In this document: piece after piece, positions 1 through 11,700 of the stretch
How the letters are laid out: each line of letters begins with the position of its first letter
How positions within the stretch are numbered: the first letter of the stretch is position 1
Origin: Sorghum bicolor
Lineage: Eukaryota; Streptophyta; Magnoliopsida; Poales; Poaceae
Assembly: GCF_000003195.3 (NCBI RefSeq)
Contig: NC_012870.2
Coordinates: 36,148,741-36,212,740 of the forward strand
Reading direction: 5' to 3'
Length of the DNA stretch: 64,000 nucleotides
Made by a program: the position numbers and the translations under genes
The notes under the pieces: generated by a model
What the model saw: only the letters and a program-made list of their open reading frames with translations
Told to the model about the DNA's origin: nothing
The model's database searches: none

Positions 1-1
1 G

Positions 2-613
2 TCGTCCGTCAGGCCTCCTACTCCTGCGCCCCAGACTCAGAGCCCGTCACAGCAGCCGCTCCAGCTACCAGCTCAGAGTCAGCCGTTTTCGACGCCACAG
101 CACCAGGTCTCTCAGGGTGCTATCTCTTCAGGCTTTGAGCAGGTACCGCAGTTTACCCCTCTCCGCTCAGGCTTCACCCCTCAGTCAGCTTCAGCGTCAC
201 AGCTTGTGTGGGACTCGCAGACAGATCCGCACCTCAGTTTCACCTACAGTGCTCTGACTGGTGACCCTACGCCTCCTCCTCTGCAGGCTCCTGCAGTCTT
301 TACGGCGCCAGTTACCACTACAGAGCTACTGTCGTCCTCAGTAGCGTCGTCCGAGCAGCTTGCACCGTCTACTACCGTTCCAAAGACGACAGCTACAGCG
401 ACCGAGTCCGTGCCATCTTCGTCAGCCGGACTTGAGCAGCCAGCACAGCCTGTGACAGCGCCAGAGCAGACCCGGACCGCTTCTCCTGCACCTGCAGCTT
501 CAGAGGGTCACTCCACTTCCTCTGCCTCGACGGCCGACACTTCAGATGATGCAGCTCGCTTCGTGGCCGTGCCGAGGGACTCTACTGCTCCGCCTCCTCC
601 TCCGTCTTCTTAG
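2..613 (+). CDS. C-terminal part of a retroelement env-position (env-like) protein
   Basis: The frame is open from base 2 to a stop at 611-613, so only the C-terminal ~203 residues are in the window. The sequence is low-complexity: rich in Pro, Ser, Thr, Ala and Gln, ending in an acidic stretch and a Pro-rich tail (APPPPPSS). It has no recognisable enzyme motif. The decayed ORF at 18330-20789 (minus) ends with a closely similar tail, including a shared PKT-ATATESVP segment, which ties both to one element family. In SIRE-type elements an extra ORF sits between pol and the 3' LTR and is called env-like from its position; its function is unknown. This copy has no internal stop in the visible part. 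Confidence 0.6.
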   Translation, partial: SSVRPPTPAPQTQSPSQQPLQLPAQSQPFSTPQHQVSQGAISSGFEQVPQFTPLRSGFTPQSASASQLVWDSQTDPHLSFTYSALTGDPTPPPLQAPAVFTAPVTTTELLSSSVASSEQLAPSTTVPKTTATATESVPSSSAGLEQPAQPVTAPEQTRTASPAPAASEGHSTSSASTADTSDDAARFVAVPRDSTAPPPPPSS

Positions 614-1049
614 GTTTTTGGCGCTTGATGCCAAAGGGGGAGAGAGAGTGCGTATGAGAGAGTTAGGGAGTTAGAGGGAGCTAGAGAGGGAGTTTATTCT
701 TTAGAGATACTCTTTATGTGTGCTTCTTTATCATGCATCACGTTTACTTTTATGCATTGCACTTGTGTGAGATACTATGGTTATGAGACATGATTTGTGC
801 TTAATGTGATATCTTATTGTCATGTGTTTGGCTCATATTACTTTTTGCTTCCGCGTGTCTACTCCGATGTACTTATGAGCCTAGTGTTTATATCCTGTTG
901 TATACCACTCACATATTTGGATGCATGGTATTGGACTTGGTTGATATAAGCATTACTAATCCTCTTATTCTTATTGTAATATGCTTATTGAAACCAAGTC
1001 ACTTTGAAAACCTCAACTCTTTTCATACTCGAGGTTGTCATCAATCACC

Positions 1050-1062
1050 AAAAAGGGGGAGA
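1050..1062 (+). promoter_or_regulatory. Polypurine tract of the SIRE-like element
   Basis: An A-run followed by GGGGGAGA directly precedes the LTR start TGAAAG at 1064. This is the expected place and composition of the plus-strand primer site. The same tract appears in reverse complement beside the LTR at 16422-17886. Confidence 0.75.
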
Positions 1063-1063
1063 T

Positions 1064-1897
1064 TGAAAGAGCATCTAGGCCCCTAGTGATTTCGGTGATT
1101 AATGACATTATTGATTACTATGACTAACGTGTGTTTTGCAGAGGCAAAGTCATAGGTAAGGTCATGGTATATAGGTACTCGATGGACAGGGACGTACATG
1201 CCTACTTAATAGTGGAAATCGTTTCGGTTTTCAAAGGATGGATGGACATCGTCAAGACTAGACTAGGTCTAAGTGCCATATGGTGAAGAAGGGCACTTAG
1301 AGTAGTTTAGGACCTTGTTTTCCTTTGACCGTACTATTAAGAGGGGCTTTGATCTAGTAGCTTGACTTAGGCAAGGCTTTAGGTTTAGGTGTGGTGCACA
1401 CTTGGTAAACCTAGCACTAGGCAGCTCAGAGTTAGTCCTTAGATCGAGAGGAACAAACTTCGTGTTGGAGCGATCGCGTTTCGACGAAGTTTGGGTGCCC
1501 AAAGGGGCACCGGACGCTGCACCGGACGCTCTGTGAGTGCGTCCGGTGAGGTCCTTAGCCGTTGGAGTAGTTTGGTGCTTAGGGTTAGGCACCGGACGCT
1601 GGCACCAGACGCACCGGGCAGCGTCCGGTCCCTTACCCAGGGAGCTTGCAAAGTTCCCCTGAGCACCGGACGCTAGCATTTTCTTCCACTACTCCTTTAC
1701 TTTCTAGCATTTACTTTGTGCTTTTACATTCTCAGAATTGCCATGCTAGAATAGGATTGGAACTAGGTTGCAAAACTTTTATCCGGTAGCTCTCTAAGTC
1801 ACACTAGGCACAAGGGGTTGAATTGGAGCTTATAGGTTGCTTAAAGTTTTAGAGAAGCCCAATTCACCCCCCCCTCTTGGGCATCTTGATCCTTTCA
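1064..1897 (+). repeat. 3' LTR of the SIRE-like element, internally deleted
   Basis: The LTR begins TGAAAG and ends CTTTCA (834 bp). Compared with the same-family LTR at 16422-17886 (1465 bp), the ends align but about 630 bp is missing from near 1670-1690. The missing part includes the segment with the TATA box in the longer copy, so this LTR has probably lost its core promoter. It contains several copies of CACCGGACGC. Confidence 0.75.
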
Positions 1898-2219
1898 GCA
1901 ACTTGTTGTCATTAATTATCAAAACTAAACTTGGGCTTTCACCCGCCCGGCCACCGAGCCGGTTCGAGCTCCCGTTTGGTCTGGAGCCCCCTAGAACCTT
2001 CTAGATTACTCCAAAGTTGAAGTTTGCAGTATCCTCTCTATGTAAATCTAACATGCGGACCTACTTTTGTTCTTATTCCAATAACCCCCTGTAGAAATAG
2101 ATAATCACCAAAACTTGTGTAATTCTGTTAGTGATAACCCCTATAGCTAGATAATATTCAGATTAGAGTAACCTCATGCTATGTTCATGGTTAAAAAGAG
2201 TACTTATCTACCGTCAACA
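1898..2219 (-). repeat. Decayed Athila-type LTR fragment
   Basis: Bases ~1960-2170 follow the U3 region of the minus-strand Athila-type LTR at 30733-32067, with the same run of motifs ending near a CCGTCAACA terminus at 2211-2219. Only about 300 bp of the LTR start remains and it is diverged. No gene is seen. Confidence 0.5.
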
Positions 2220-3514
2220 ACTACATAGGACTCAAAGAAGTTGTCGCCTTCACAATCTACCACATGGCTGGAAACATAGGGTGCATTCGCAGATAGACAT
2301 TGTCTAAGCACCATGCTTACACAACTTCTGTCACCCACCCCTGAATTCAAAGGGTAAGCGCTATACAAACAAGTGCATAAAAACAAAGCTAATCCCACTA
2401 TACTAAATATATAATCAAAGTAGGCAATGAACATGATAATTATGAACATATAATTATACAAAGTCATATCAAGTATTTGAATCAAACACAAACTAGAATA
2501 AGAACTAGAGGGAAACATGAACTAGACAAGAACACAATGAACTAGACGAACTAGAACAAGAACAAGATAAACTAGATGATCTAATTTATGAACTAGAAGA
2601 ACAAAATATGAACTAGAAGGTAAACACAATGAACTAGAAGATAAATAACACAAATAGATTAACAATGTTGAATACAAGAGAGAAGTACAAGGCTTTACCT
2701 AGCCTCCTCGCAACTAGATCTAGAATCCAAGCGTTGCTTAACTCCTCTAATTCCTACTCTTATGTTTCTAGCTATGCCCTAGTTGGTGGAGCTCTAGGTT
2801 ATCCTTTTGAGGGACACCTCTGAACTAAACTATGATGGATTGATAGATCAATTGATGCCTCAGGAGGGTCTACCTCTGCTTGTATAGTCCGGTGGGATGA
2901 ATTGCATCTCTTGGATCAAATCGACATAGAACAATGGTCAAGATGCATTGTAGAGGTCGGTTGGAGGCCGTCACATAAACAAGAGGTGGCTTTTAGGTAC
3001 AATGTTGAGGAAGATTAGTCCTCAAAGGCAGATCTTAATGGTCGGTTGGAGGCCGTCACATGGTTAAGATTACTCCTCACCCTTGGACGGCCACCCCTTG
3101 GTCTTTGCCAAGTGGGCCCCACTTTGCAGGGTTGATAGATCTTTTCGTTAGCTTTCTAGAAAGTCGTGGATCACTGAAAACGGAGTCTGGATGAGGGAGG
3201 TATGTCCAATTTACTCCGGACTACTCTGAAACCTATTTGCAATCTTGTGGAAGGCGTAACTTTGTCGTATAGACTCCGATTTGGGTGAATCAAAACTCTA
3301 TTCCATGTGTCTTGACGAGCTCTTTGCAATGGTGCAGTCCAATTCATCATTTGAGATACTTTTGTTCAATGATTAGCTTGTCTTTAGCTCTTTTCCTGTG
3401 TAACCCCTACAAAATATAGATGCACCAAAATTCGTGGAATTTGTTAGTTTAAACTTCTATACCTATGTTGGTGAGCATCCTTTTGCAGTTATAAAAGTTA
3501 TGTTGCCGTCAACA
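2220..3514 (-). repeat. Second decayed Athila-type LTR fragment
   Basis: Bases 2220-2400 resemble the middle of the LTR at 53408-54903, around the stretch reading in reverse GTGGTGCTTAGA. Bases 3390-3514 resemble its U3 end, closing with CCGTCAACA. A 22-bp direct repeat (GGTCGGTTGGAGGCCGTCAC plus AT) occurs at 2955-2976 and 3040-3061. The LTR end near the element's interior is missing. The short open frames here are within LTR-like sequence. Confidence 0.5.
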
Positions 3515-4073
3515 CCAAGATTCCCTAGCCAGACTCTCGAGCTGCAAGAGATAGTGTTTGATACATTTGGCCCATCTCTCGGCTTGGCTCCTAGACTACA
3601 AAATACCTTCTCTCTCCTGTCTCCCTAAAAATGCTCCTCTCTTTCGTTTTTTCAGAGCCAGGCTGAGCTCGAGCTCGCGCGGACTATTTTTAGGTAGACA
3701 CAGGTAGTAGTGGGTTGCTAGCCAGACTTTTAAATGAGAATCAAACAAAGGATCATTTAGGTCGGCTGTTTTTCATAAAATATAATCAACAAAGGCTTTG
3801 GCCCATAGCAGCCAGGCAGCGACGAAGCTAGCAGTCGGGCTAGGGGGCTCCAGCTCCCCCTACTGCTGCTGCCCCAGTGAAATTGCTACTGCCCTCCTTC
3901 TAATTTTATACATAAATTTATAAGGTAGGGTGAGCTGAGAACTTTATTTTTTAATATATTTTGTGAACTTTATAATTAATGTATATTTAAGAGGAATAAT
4001 AGTAGAGCTAAATCGATGTAGAACTTTTGTTCAGCTCCCTCTATCAAACGTGCCCCAACTGGTCAAACACGAA
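3515..4073. other. Intergenic sequence, no feature recognised
   Basis: AT-rich sequence with a short C-rich patch near 3840-3890. I see no gene, terminal repeat or RNA gene here. Confidence 0.4.
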
Positions 4074-5330
4074 GGCCTTGTTTAGTTCAACCCGAAATCT
4101 AAAAAGTTTTCAAGATTCCCTGTCACATCGAATCTTGTGGTAAATGCATAAAGCATTAAATATAGACGAAAATAAAAACTAATCACACAGTTTGACTGTA
4201 AATCACGAGACGAATCTTTTGACTCTAGTTAGTCTATGATTGAACAATATTTACCATAAACAAACGAAAGTGCTACGGTTCCGGTTTTCGGAACTAAGAG
4301 CAACTCCAACCATTATGCAAATGGACTTGGCATTTACCAAAATGCATAAAATTCCAAAAAAAACCCCTCCAATCGTTATGCATTTGGACTTTGCATTTTA
4401 CATAGCTATGCATTTGGAGGGGGAAACTTGGCATATATGCCAAAGGAGTCCGGCTATGCAAATAGAGATCACGGGATTCTCGGTTCCACCTCGCGGGCTT
4501 TTTTCTTCCCTTCGCGCGGTTTCCCTTCGCGCCGCCACCACTTCGTGCGATAGGAGAAGCATCGCGCGTCCTCCTTCGCCAGCTTCGCGCGCGCGTTTGG
4601 ACGAAGCAGCGCACAATAGGACGACGCAGCGCGCGATAGGACGAATCTACAACGCCTTCCTCATCAACGCCGGCCAGGTACGCCTTCTTCATCAATGCGA
4701 TATCTAGGGTTTTGCTGTTGGTGGCTTAGGGGGTGGGCTGCTTTTGGCGGCTTGGGGATTGGATCATGGGATTGGGTACTGCTGTTGGTGGCTTGGGGAT
4801 TGGATCATGGGATTGGGTTCACGAAATTCTGCTGCTCGCAAGCTGCAACGGCTTGACTGATAGCGGCGACCTGCCTTGACGACGAACTGATGGCGGCGAC
4901 CGGAAACTGATGGGGAACAGGACCTGATGGAGATCGGTACTGGAGCAAGGGGCGAACCTGTACGACGACGAACTGATGGCCAACAGACGACGTGAACGGG
5001 AACTAACGGAACGGAAGATCGGTACTGCGATCGGTACTGCGAACGGGAACGACGAACTGCGCAGCTCACGATCGGTACTGCGCGGCTGTTGGCGCGGGAA
5101 TTGGTGAACGGGAGACGACGGCGGGCTGTTTGGCGCGGGATCGATTGGCCGCGCGGAAAGGAGTGCCGCGAAACAAAATTTCCAGAAAAAAAAGATGATG
5201 GACTTGGCATTTTGCATAACGGTTGGAGATCACCCGATTTTAGCCTTGCCATTTTCATTTGAGGGTTTGCAATTTGCCTAAAATGTATAACTTTAAATGC
5301 ATAATGGTTGGAGATGCTCTAAACAAGGCC
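4074..5330. mobile_element. MITE with GGCCTTGTTTAGTTC ends, interrupted by another MITE
   Basis: The left end GGCCTTGTTTAGTTC at 4074 is matched by its reverse complement split across the right side (GAACTAA at 4291-4297 joined to ACAAGGCC ending at 5330). The halves rejoin cleanly when the element at 4298-5319 and one TAA are removed. Internal sequence (TAAATATAGAC, CTAGTTAGTCTATGATTG) is shared with the MITE at 7682-7911. There is no coding capacity. The superfamily is uncertain; flanking GAA may be a 3-bp TSD. Confidence 0.7.
4298..5319. mobile_element. PIF/Harbinger-like non-autonomous element nested in a MITE
   Basis: Terminal inverted repeats GAGCAACTCCAACCATTATG and CATAATGGTTGGAGATGCTC bound 1022 bp. 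TAA flanks both sides (4295-4297 and 5320-5322), which matches the 3-bp TWA duplication of PIF/Harbinger and Tourist elements. The interior is GC-rich near 4480-5200 and has no transposase. Short open frames inside are not genes. A related element is at 14688-15236. Confidence 0.75.
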
Positions 5331-5716
5331 GAAAGAACCTCCCAAGCAGGTACATTAGGAGTATACTACTGCCCGCGGCCCGACCACCGCAGACCGGACC
5401 AGGAAGCAAGAAGGAAGATTCCTTAATCCAGGGGGGCAAAACGGTCATTCCCTCGCCCTAATACACCAGTCCCTCCCTCCCCTTGCAGTCCAGTTCCGGG
5501 CCTCCAACCACTCTCGCGCGGAGCTAAACCCCCGCGGCAGAGCGAACGAGGAAAAGTTCTCCGTTTCACTTTCCCCAACGCTCCGAATCCTGCAGAAATC
5601 ACCCTTTCCACCCCCCACCCCGCGCCGCTCGGATCCCCAGGCGAGCACGGCCTCCCGTCCCCTGGCCCGGTCCAGCGGGTTGCATGGTGTGCGGCCGCCG
5701 CTTGTGAGCTCGATCG
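5331..5716 (+). promoter_or_regulatory. CAMTA promoter-proximal region and 5' leader
   Basis: GC-rich, C/T-rich sequence typical of a grass 5' leader lies between the MITE end and the CAMTA start codon. I cannot place the transcription start. The only ATG before the CAMTA start is at 5684-5686 and opens a 7-codon upstream ORF ending TGA at 5705-5707, nine bases before the main ATG. The MITE pair sits immediately upstream, so the proximal promoter may include MITE sequence. Confidence 0.5.
5684..5707 (+). CDS. Upstream ORF in the CAMTA leader (7 codons)
   Basis: ATG at 5684 followed by six codons and TGA at 5705-5707; the peptide would be MVCGRRL. It ends nine bases before the CAMTA ATG at 5717, too close for efficient reinitiation in the usual scanning model. 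Both ATGs have T at -3 and G at +4, so neither context is strong. Use depends on the true transcription start, which I cannot place. Confidence 0.35.
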   Translation: MVCGRRL

Positions 5717-8700
5717 ATGGCCTCGGCGGAGGCGCGACGCCTCGCGGTCGTGCCGCAGCTAGGTGAGCCGTACCGTCCGCCCGCCCGCTTCATCTCCCCC
5801 GGGATCCCGTGCGCTTTGTTTGCTCCTGATTCCAGAGGCGGGGGTGCTTCGATCCGATCTGAGTGCTTCGGTCAACGCTCCGGTCGTGGTCAACTGGGCA
5901 GCCGGGAGATGCGGGTGTCGCCGAGGCGGAAGCATCTCTCCACGTCGCGGGCGCGGGTCTAGGCTTTCCTTGGAACCTATCGGGACTGTGGGTGTTTGAT
6001 ACTTTGTGTTGGCGTCGGGACTTTGGGCGTTTGGTACTTTGTGGTGGTGCCGGCACGGAGGCGTCGGCATGTCGGCCCGGCGATCGCTGCGGGGCAGGAG
6101 GGTCTTTGTGAGGCCTTCCTCGTTCAGAGTTTGTGTGCTTCTCGTAGGGAATCGCTGCAAGCAGTGGTGTATTTATCAAATACTTGCAGATAGGTACACG
6201 GAGATTGGAGGCCATGGAAATTTTGGGGTTAATAAGCATGTGTTTGGTAGTTTTGGTTGCACTATGTCCGGGAGTTAGGGAGTAGGGAGGTTCTTATTTA
6301 TGCGCTCTCCAGTGGGATTTTCCCGGTTTTAGGAGCTCTGGCCCTCTGACAGCACAGGGATGAGGAAAAATTGCTTGCTATTTGCTTTTGATAGCAGCAT
6401 CCATGCTCTGATCTGCTGGAGAATGTATCAAGGTCTGGGTTGGTTGTGTTATGGGGGTCTGTCCAACTGAATCGGGCAGTAGGGCAGTTTTGGGCTGCTG
6501 TTTGCATTGCACTGTTTGGAATTTGGATCCCATGGCCAGGATAGCCAGTTTTGTTCATCGTTTCCAGTAACTGGTGCCTCGTTTGAACTGAAAGTCAAAG
6601 AGGTCCATTTTTTTTTGCTAATCTTATTTGTGCTTTGTGGACGAATTTGGTGTGTGTCAAGTTGAGAGCTTACGAGGTTACCTCAAAATTTGGTTTTTGT
6701 CAGGGTCAAGGTGGGGTTACAGTAATCTTCTGTTTGTCCAAAACGGGATATCCCTTTCTGTCAAATCTTCTGATCCTACCTTATGTTGAGCGTGTCCGAA
6801 GCCAGCAGAAAATGGGTGTTCATTCAAGTTGTAGTCATAAGGTTCTACAAAACCCTAGTTAGTTCGTGGCACTTAACACTGTGTTTTGTGGCCAAAGGTA
6901 TTGCAAACTTTACCTGAATGGGCCATAAACATCTGANNNNNNNNNNNNNNNNNNNNNNNNNNNNNNNNNNNNNNNNNNNNNNNNNNNNNNNNNNNNNNNN
7001 NNNNNNNNNNNNNNNNNNNNNNNNNNNNNNNNNNNNNNNNNNNNNNNNNNNNNNNNNNNNNNNNNNNNNNNNNNNNNNNNNNNNNNNNNNNNNNNNNNNN
7101 NNNNNNNNNNNNNNNNNNNNNNNNNNNNNNNNNNNNCCCCCCCCCCCCCCCCCCCGGTTACAGCTCTGTTTTGAAACAATTGCATTCCACATTTTATCGA
7201 TGTTTGTTCATATGGAAGACTGCTGGTCACAGCTACACTGCTCTTCTTGACTTTATTTCATGATATATGAACAGAGATCGAGCAGATACTGAAGGAAGCT
7301 CAACACCGATGGTTACGCCCTGCTGAAATATGTGAAATACTGAAAAACTACAGGAACTTCCGTATTGCTCCAGAACCACCAAACAGACCACCAAGTATGA
7401 CATCCGTCTTCTATGGCGAATATTGATGCAGCTTATGGGTGTTTTAGCATAGAAGTAATTAGTTTGGTAATTACCAAGTCTTCTGAAAGCCCAGCTGTCT
7501 GTAACTGCCTCAATTCAGATTGCATGCAAATTTGTAGAATTTTAGATTTCCCTAAGCAATTCAATACTAATTTTACCTTCTGAGCTCTACCTAACTTTTC
7601 AGTGTTTCTAGTTTGTTATTGCCAGTTTTATGGAGTGAGTCTGTGTTTATGAAGTCTTGTTATCTGCTGTAAAGGAACTTAGGCCCCGTTTGGTTTCCTC
7701 CGGTAAAGTTTAACTCCTGTCACATCAAATGTTTGTACACATGCATGAAGTATTAAATATAGACTATTTACAAAACTAAAAACACAGCTAGAGAGTAATT
7801 TGCGAGATGAATCTTTTAAGCCTAGTTAGTCCATGATTGGACATTAATTATCAAATAAAACGAAAATGCTAGAGTGCCTGTTAAACTTTAACACCCCCAA
7901 CCAAACACCCCTTAACATGTGATGTGTTAAACTAGGGTTGCAATGGTTTCTACGATAAACCTTTGCCGCTTGCAGGTTTCTGGCACTGAACAATTCTTGT
8001 GTCAGAAAATTTGACATCCCTTTTGACCTTGTCAAAATACTTGAACTTCTCTTAAGTCCTCTGTTTACATCCATATACTAGTGCAAGGATGTCGCTGTTA
8101 CTTCAGTAATATTCCAACCAAATCATCATAAAGTTGATAGAGAGCTGCAATGGTATCACTATAATGTGCAACTTAGTGTTGATCATGATCACTAATATTT
8201 TTTCATGGCATGCCTAGGTGGCTCACTTTTTTTATTTGATCGGAAAGTATTGAGATACTTCAGGAAGGATGGTCATAACTGGAGGAAGAAAAATGATCAG
8301 AAGACTGTTAAGGAAGCCCATGAACGGTTGAAGGTAAGTAATTTTGCTTATCAATATCTTCTCTCTAATGGTCCATTTCAATGCTGGTCAACCATTATTT
8401 TTTCAAATGGTAACCTGAGAATTAAACTGAATATTGTTCATAATGGCAGTCTGGAAGTATTGATGTTCTTCACTGTTACTATGCCCATGGGGAAGAGAAT
8501 ATAAACTTCCAAAGGAGGACTTACTGGATGTTGGAAGAGTAAGTTGATTGCTGTGCCTACACCAATCTCATATGCGCACCAAATTCAAATGTGGTGTTAT
8601 AGGCGTTTATGTTGACGAAATTGAACCCAAATCTGAGCAACCTTTCTCTTTTACTTTGCAGGGACTATATGCACATTGTACTTGTGCATTATCTTGAGAC

Positions 8701-11700
8701 AAAGGTAACACTGATTAGTGCACTCTTTTTTGTTGCACTTAGCAAGGCTCTCTTTCTGCAAAGATTTCTTTATTTCAGTGCCTAGTATGTAGAGCGAAGT
8801 GCCTTGCTAGCATATTTTTGACACATATTCTTTTTTTCCTGTTGCGCTGCGCCGCTGTTAAATGACAAAAGCACTGATCTTTACTTTTACACTGTTAGCT
8901 ACATGAGCAAATATACACATAAAAACGTACCATATTCTAAAGATCTCTTTAAGTCTATATTAAAAGATCCTATGGGTCTTGTAAATTTATTACTTCTGAT
9001 GAACAGAGTCTTCGTAGTTCTGATGAACAGAGTGATCACATACTAACTGAACTATATGTGTTTGCTTACATAACTCACAAAATCAATGTCTTTTGTTCAT
9101 TATTGTCACATGGATAATGGATGTTATAGGTTTTGGCTTTGTGAAATCTCTGTTTTACTGCATTACTGATTTTGCATCCCAGAGAATAAACATTTAAGGC
9201 TTTGAGTGACACCAATTCAATATTCTTGACCTTTTTAAAAGTGGCAATTTAGAAAAAGAAGTCAGTGCTGGTTTTCAAAAATATGATAAGTCTGCTGCAG
9301 ATAGTGGCACTACAAACTGTTCAACTCTTATAATTAGATAAACAAGAATCCCCTATGTTTCTAGCAATTCCATGGAGGTCAATGTTATAAGCTAGTTTAA
9401 CTTGATAGTGAAACACTGAAACACAAGTTGATACAGATTTTATTTCAGCACTGGTTTGCTTTCATATATATATATGTATATATATATATATACACACACA
9501 CACACTCAAGTTTGGTTTAAGTCCTGTTTCTTGTTTTAAATGTTGAAGAAAAAGGATTGTAGCAGGTTCTGTTGGAATAGAAGTTTTGCATCACCTATTT
9601 TGCTCTTGCAAGAAGTTGCATACAATACCCCTTTTTTTCCTTCTGATGATGTGAATCACTTTCAGGGTGGCAAGTCGTCACGTGCTAGAGGAAATAACAA
9701 CATTATTCAAGGAACTGCTGTGGATAGTCCTGTAAGTCAATTACCTTCACAGACTATGGAGGGAGAGAGCTCACTTAGTGGACAGGCCTCAGAATATGAA
9801 GAGGCAGAATCAGGTTTGAATTTTTGGCTTTTGGTCTTATGTAATGGCAAATAAAGTACCATGTGGCTAAAATAGTTTCACTGATACATACTCCAATTAT
9901 GCACAGAATATCTAAAGCAAAATTCGGTGCAGCAGATATTTATTCAGGAGCCGGATACAACTCTTTCACTTGGATGCAGCAGCATGAAAATGGAACTGGA
10001 CCCGTGACAAATTCTTCTGTCTTCAGCTCTTACACACCTGCTTCGTCCGTAGGTAATCACCACTACAACTTGCTTTTATGTTCTTTCAACCTTATTGTAG
10101 TGATTCTAATCCCTTTCTTTGCCACGAAACTGCAGGTAATTACCAGGGGCTGCATGCCACACAAAATACAAGCTTCTATCCTGTTAACCAACATAATTCT
10201 CCTCTCATTCTTAATGGATCAAGTGCCATGCTTGGAACGAATGGCCGTGCAAATCAAACTGATCTTCCATCATGGAATTCTGTGATAGAACTGGATGAGC
10301 CTGTTCAAATGCCTCATCTCCAGTTTCCTGTTCCTCCTGATCAAAGTGCTACCACGGAAGGCCTGGGAGTTGATTACTTAACATTTGATGAAGTATATTC
10401 TGATGGCCTCAGTCTCAAAGATATTGGTGCCGCAGGAACTCATGGAGAGTCATATTTGCAGGTATGTGGTCCATCATTCCGTACACTGATACTTATGAAG
10501 TTCTTAGTATCTGATTCAATAAACCGTGGTAGATAGGATATCCTTAGTCACAAGCTCATATAAGGAAAATATATAAATGTGTTTCCATTTTTATATTATA
10601 GCTGATATATTTATTGTTTGCCTCCTTCAATGTGGAAATGAAAAAAAAACCTGCCATCATCAACGATTTGTGAATTAAACTGTATATATCCGTGCATGCA
10701 CAAATGCTTTTGGTTTTTTTGTATCTTTTAATCTCTCTACTTATGGTTAAAGATGGACTTTAACTGTACACTGTACATCCTCTTTACCAGCTATAACTTG
10801 TGCATTGTTGGCTTAAATTAATTATATCCAATTTTTATAAAGCCATAGCAATTATAAATTTTAATTCATACATTTTTATCTGTTTTTTATTCTAGTGGTC
10901 ATTGGAACATAATTATTATGGCATTACATTGCTTTGTTAAGAGGTACTTAATAGAGAGATTTTTTTTTTGTGTTCAATAAAGAACAGTGAGAATTAGTAT
11001 GCATAAGCAGCAATACTGTACTTAACTGTTTTCTCTCAGTAGTTTTTTAGACATTTAACTGAAGTTTTTGCATTTCAGTTCTCTAGTGCTACTGGTGATT
11101 TGTCTGCAACAGAGAACAGCTTCCCACAACAAAATGATGGTTCTCTGGAGGCAGCCATTGGTTATCCATTTTTGAAGACTCAGTCATCTAATCTATCTGA
11201 TATCCTAAAAGACAGCTTTAAGAAAACTGATAGTTTTACAAGATGGATGAGCAAAGAGCTTCCTGAAGTGGAAGATTCTCAAATTCACTCTAGTTCTGGG
11301 GGGTTCTGGAGCACGGAAGAAGCAAATAATATCATCGAAGCATCAAGCCGTGAGCCGCTGGATCAGTTTACTGTTTCCCCGATGCTCTCGCAGGACCAGC
11401 TGTTTAGTATAGTCGATTTTGCTCCAAACTGGACCTATGTGGGTTCAAAGACTAAGGTATGGTACAGTAAGTGTGAAAAGTTCATTCATAATTTTTCTCT
11501 AAGCTTCGAAGTAGCGCATTTGATAAGACTCTTTTCTGATGTTTCTACTTTAACTATTTTTGCACATACTTTGCATGCTATACAGATTTTAGTTGCTGGT
11601 AGCATCCTGAATGACAGTCAAATCAATGAGGGATGCAAGTGGTCATGTATGTTTGGAGAAGTTGAAGTTCCAGCAAAGGTTTTAGCAGATGGTACTCTCA

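Larger units (their letters stand above)
1..1897 (+). mobile_element. 3' part of a copia-type (SIRE-like) LTR retrotransposon
   Basis: The window opens inside the internal region of an LTR retrotransposon. An open frame runs to a stop at 613, followed by about 450 bp without coding sequence, a polypurine tract at 1050-1062 and a 3' LTR at 1064-1897. The order env-position ORF, polypurine tract, LTR is that of the SIRE lineage of copia elements; the lineage call is inference because gag and pol lie outside the window. A second member of the same family lies on the minus strand at 16422-21598, with matching ORF, spacer and LTR. Confidence 0.75.

Noticed and set aside
5717..6278. Several frames in the GC-rich first exon/intron of CAMTA
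   Set aside because: They read through the exon 1 splice donor at 5763 into intron; only 5717-5762 joins the CAMTA frame.
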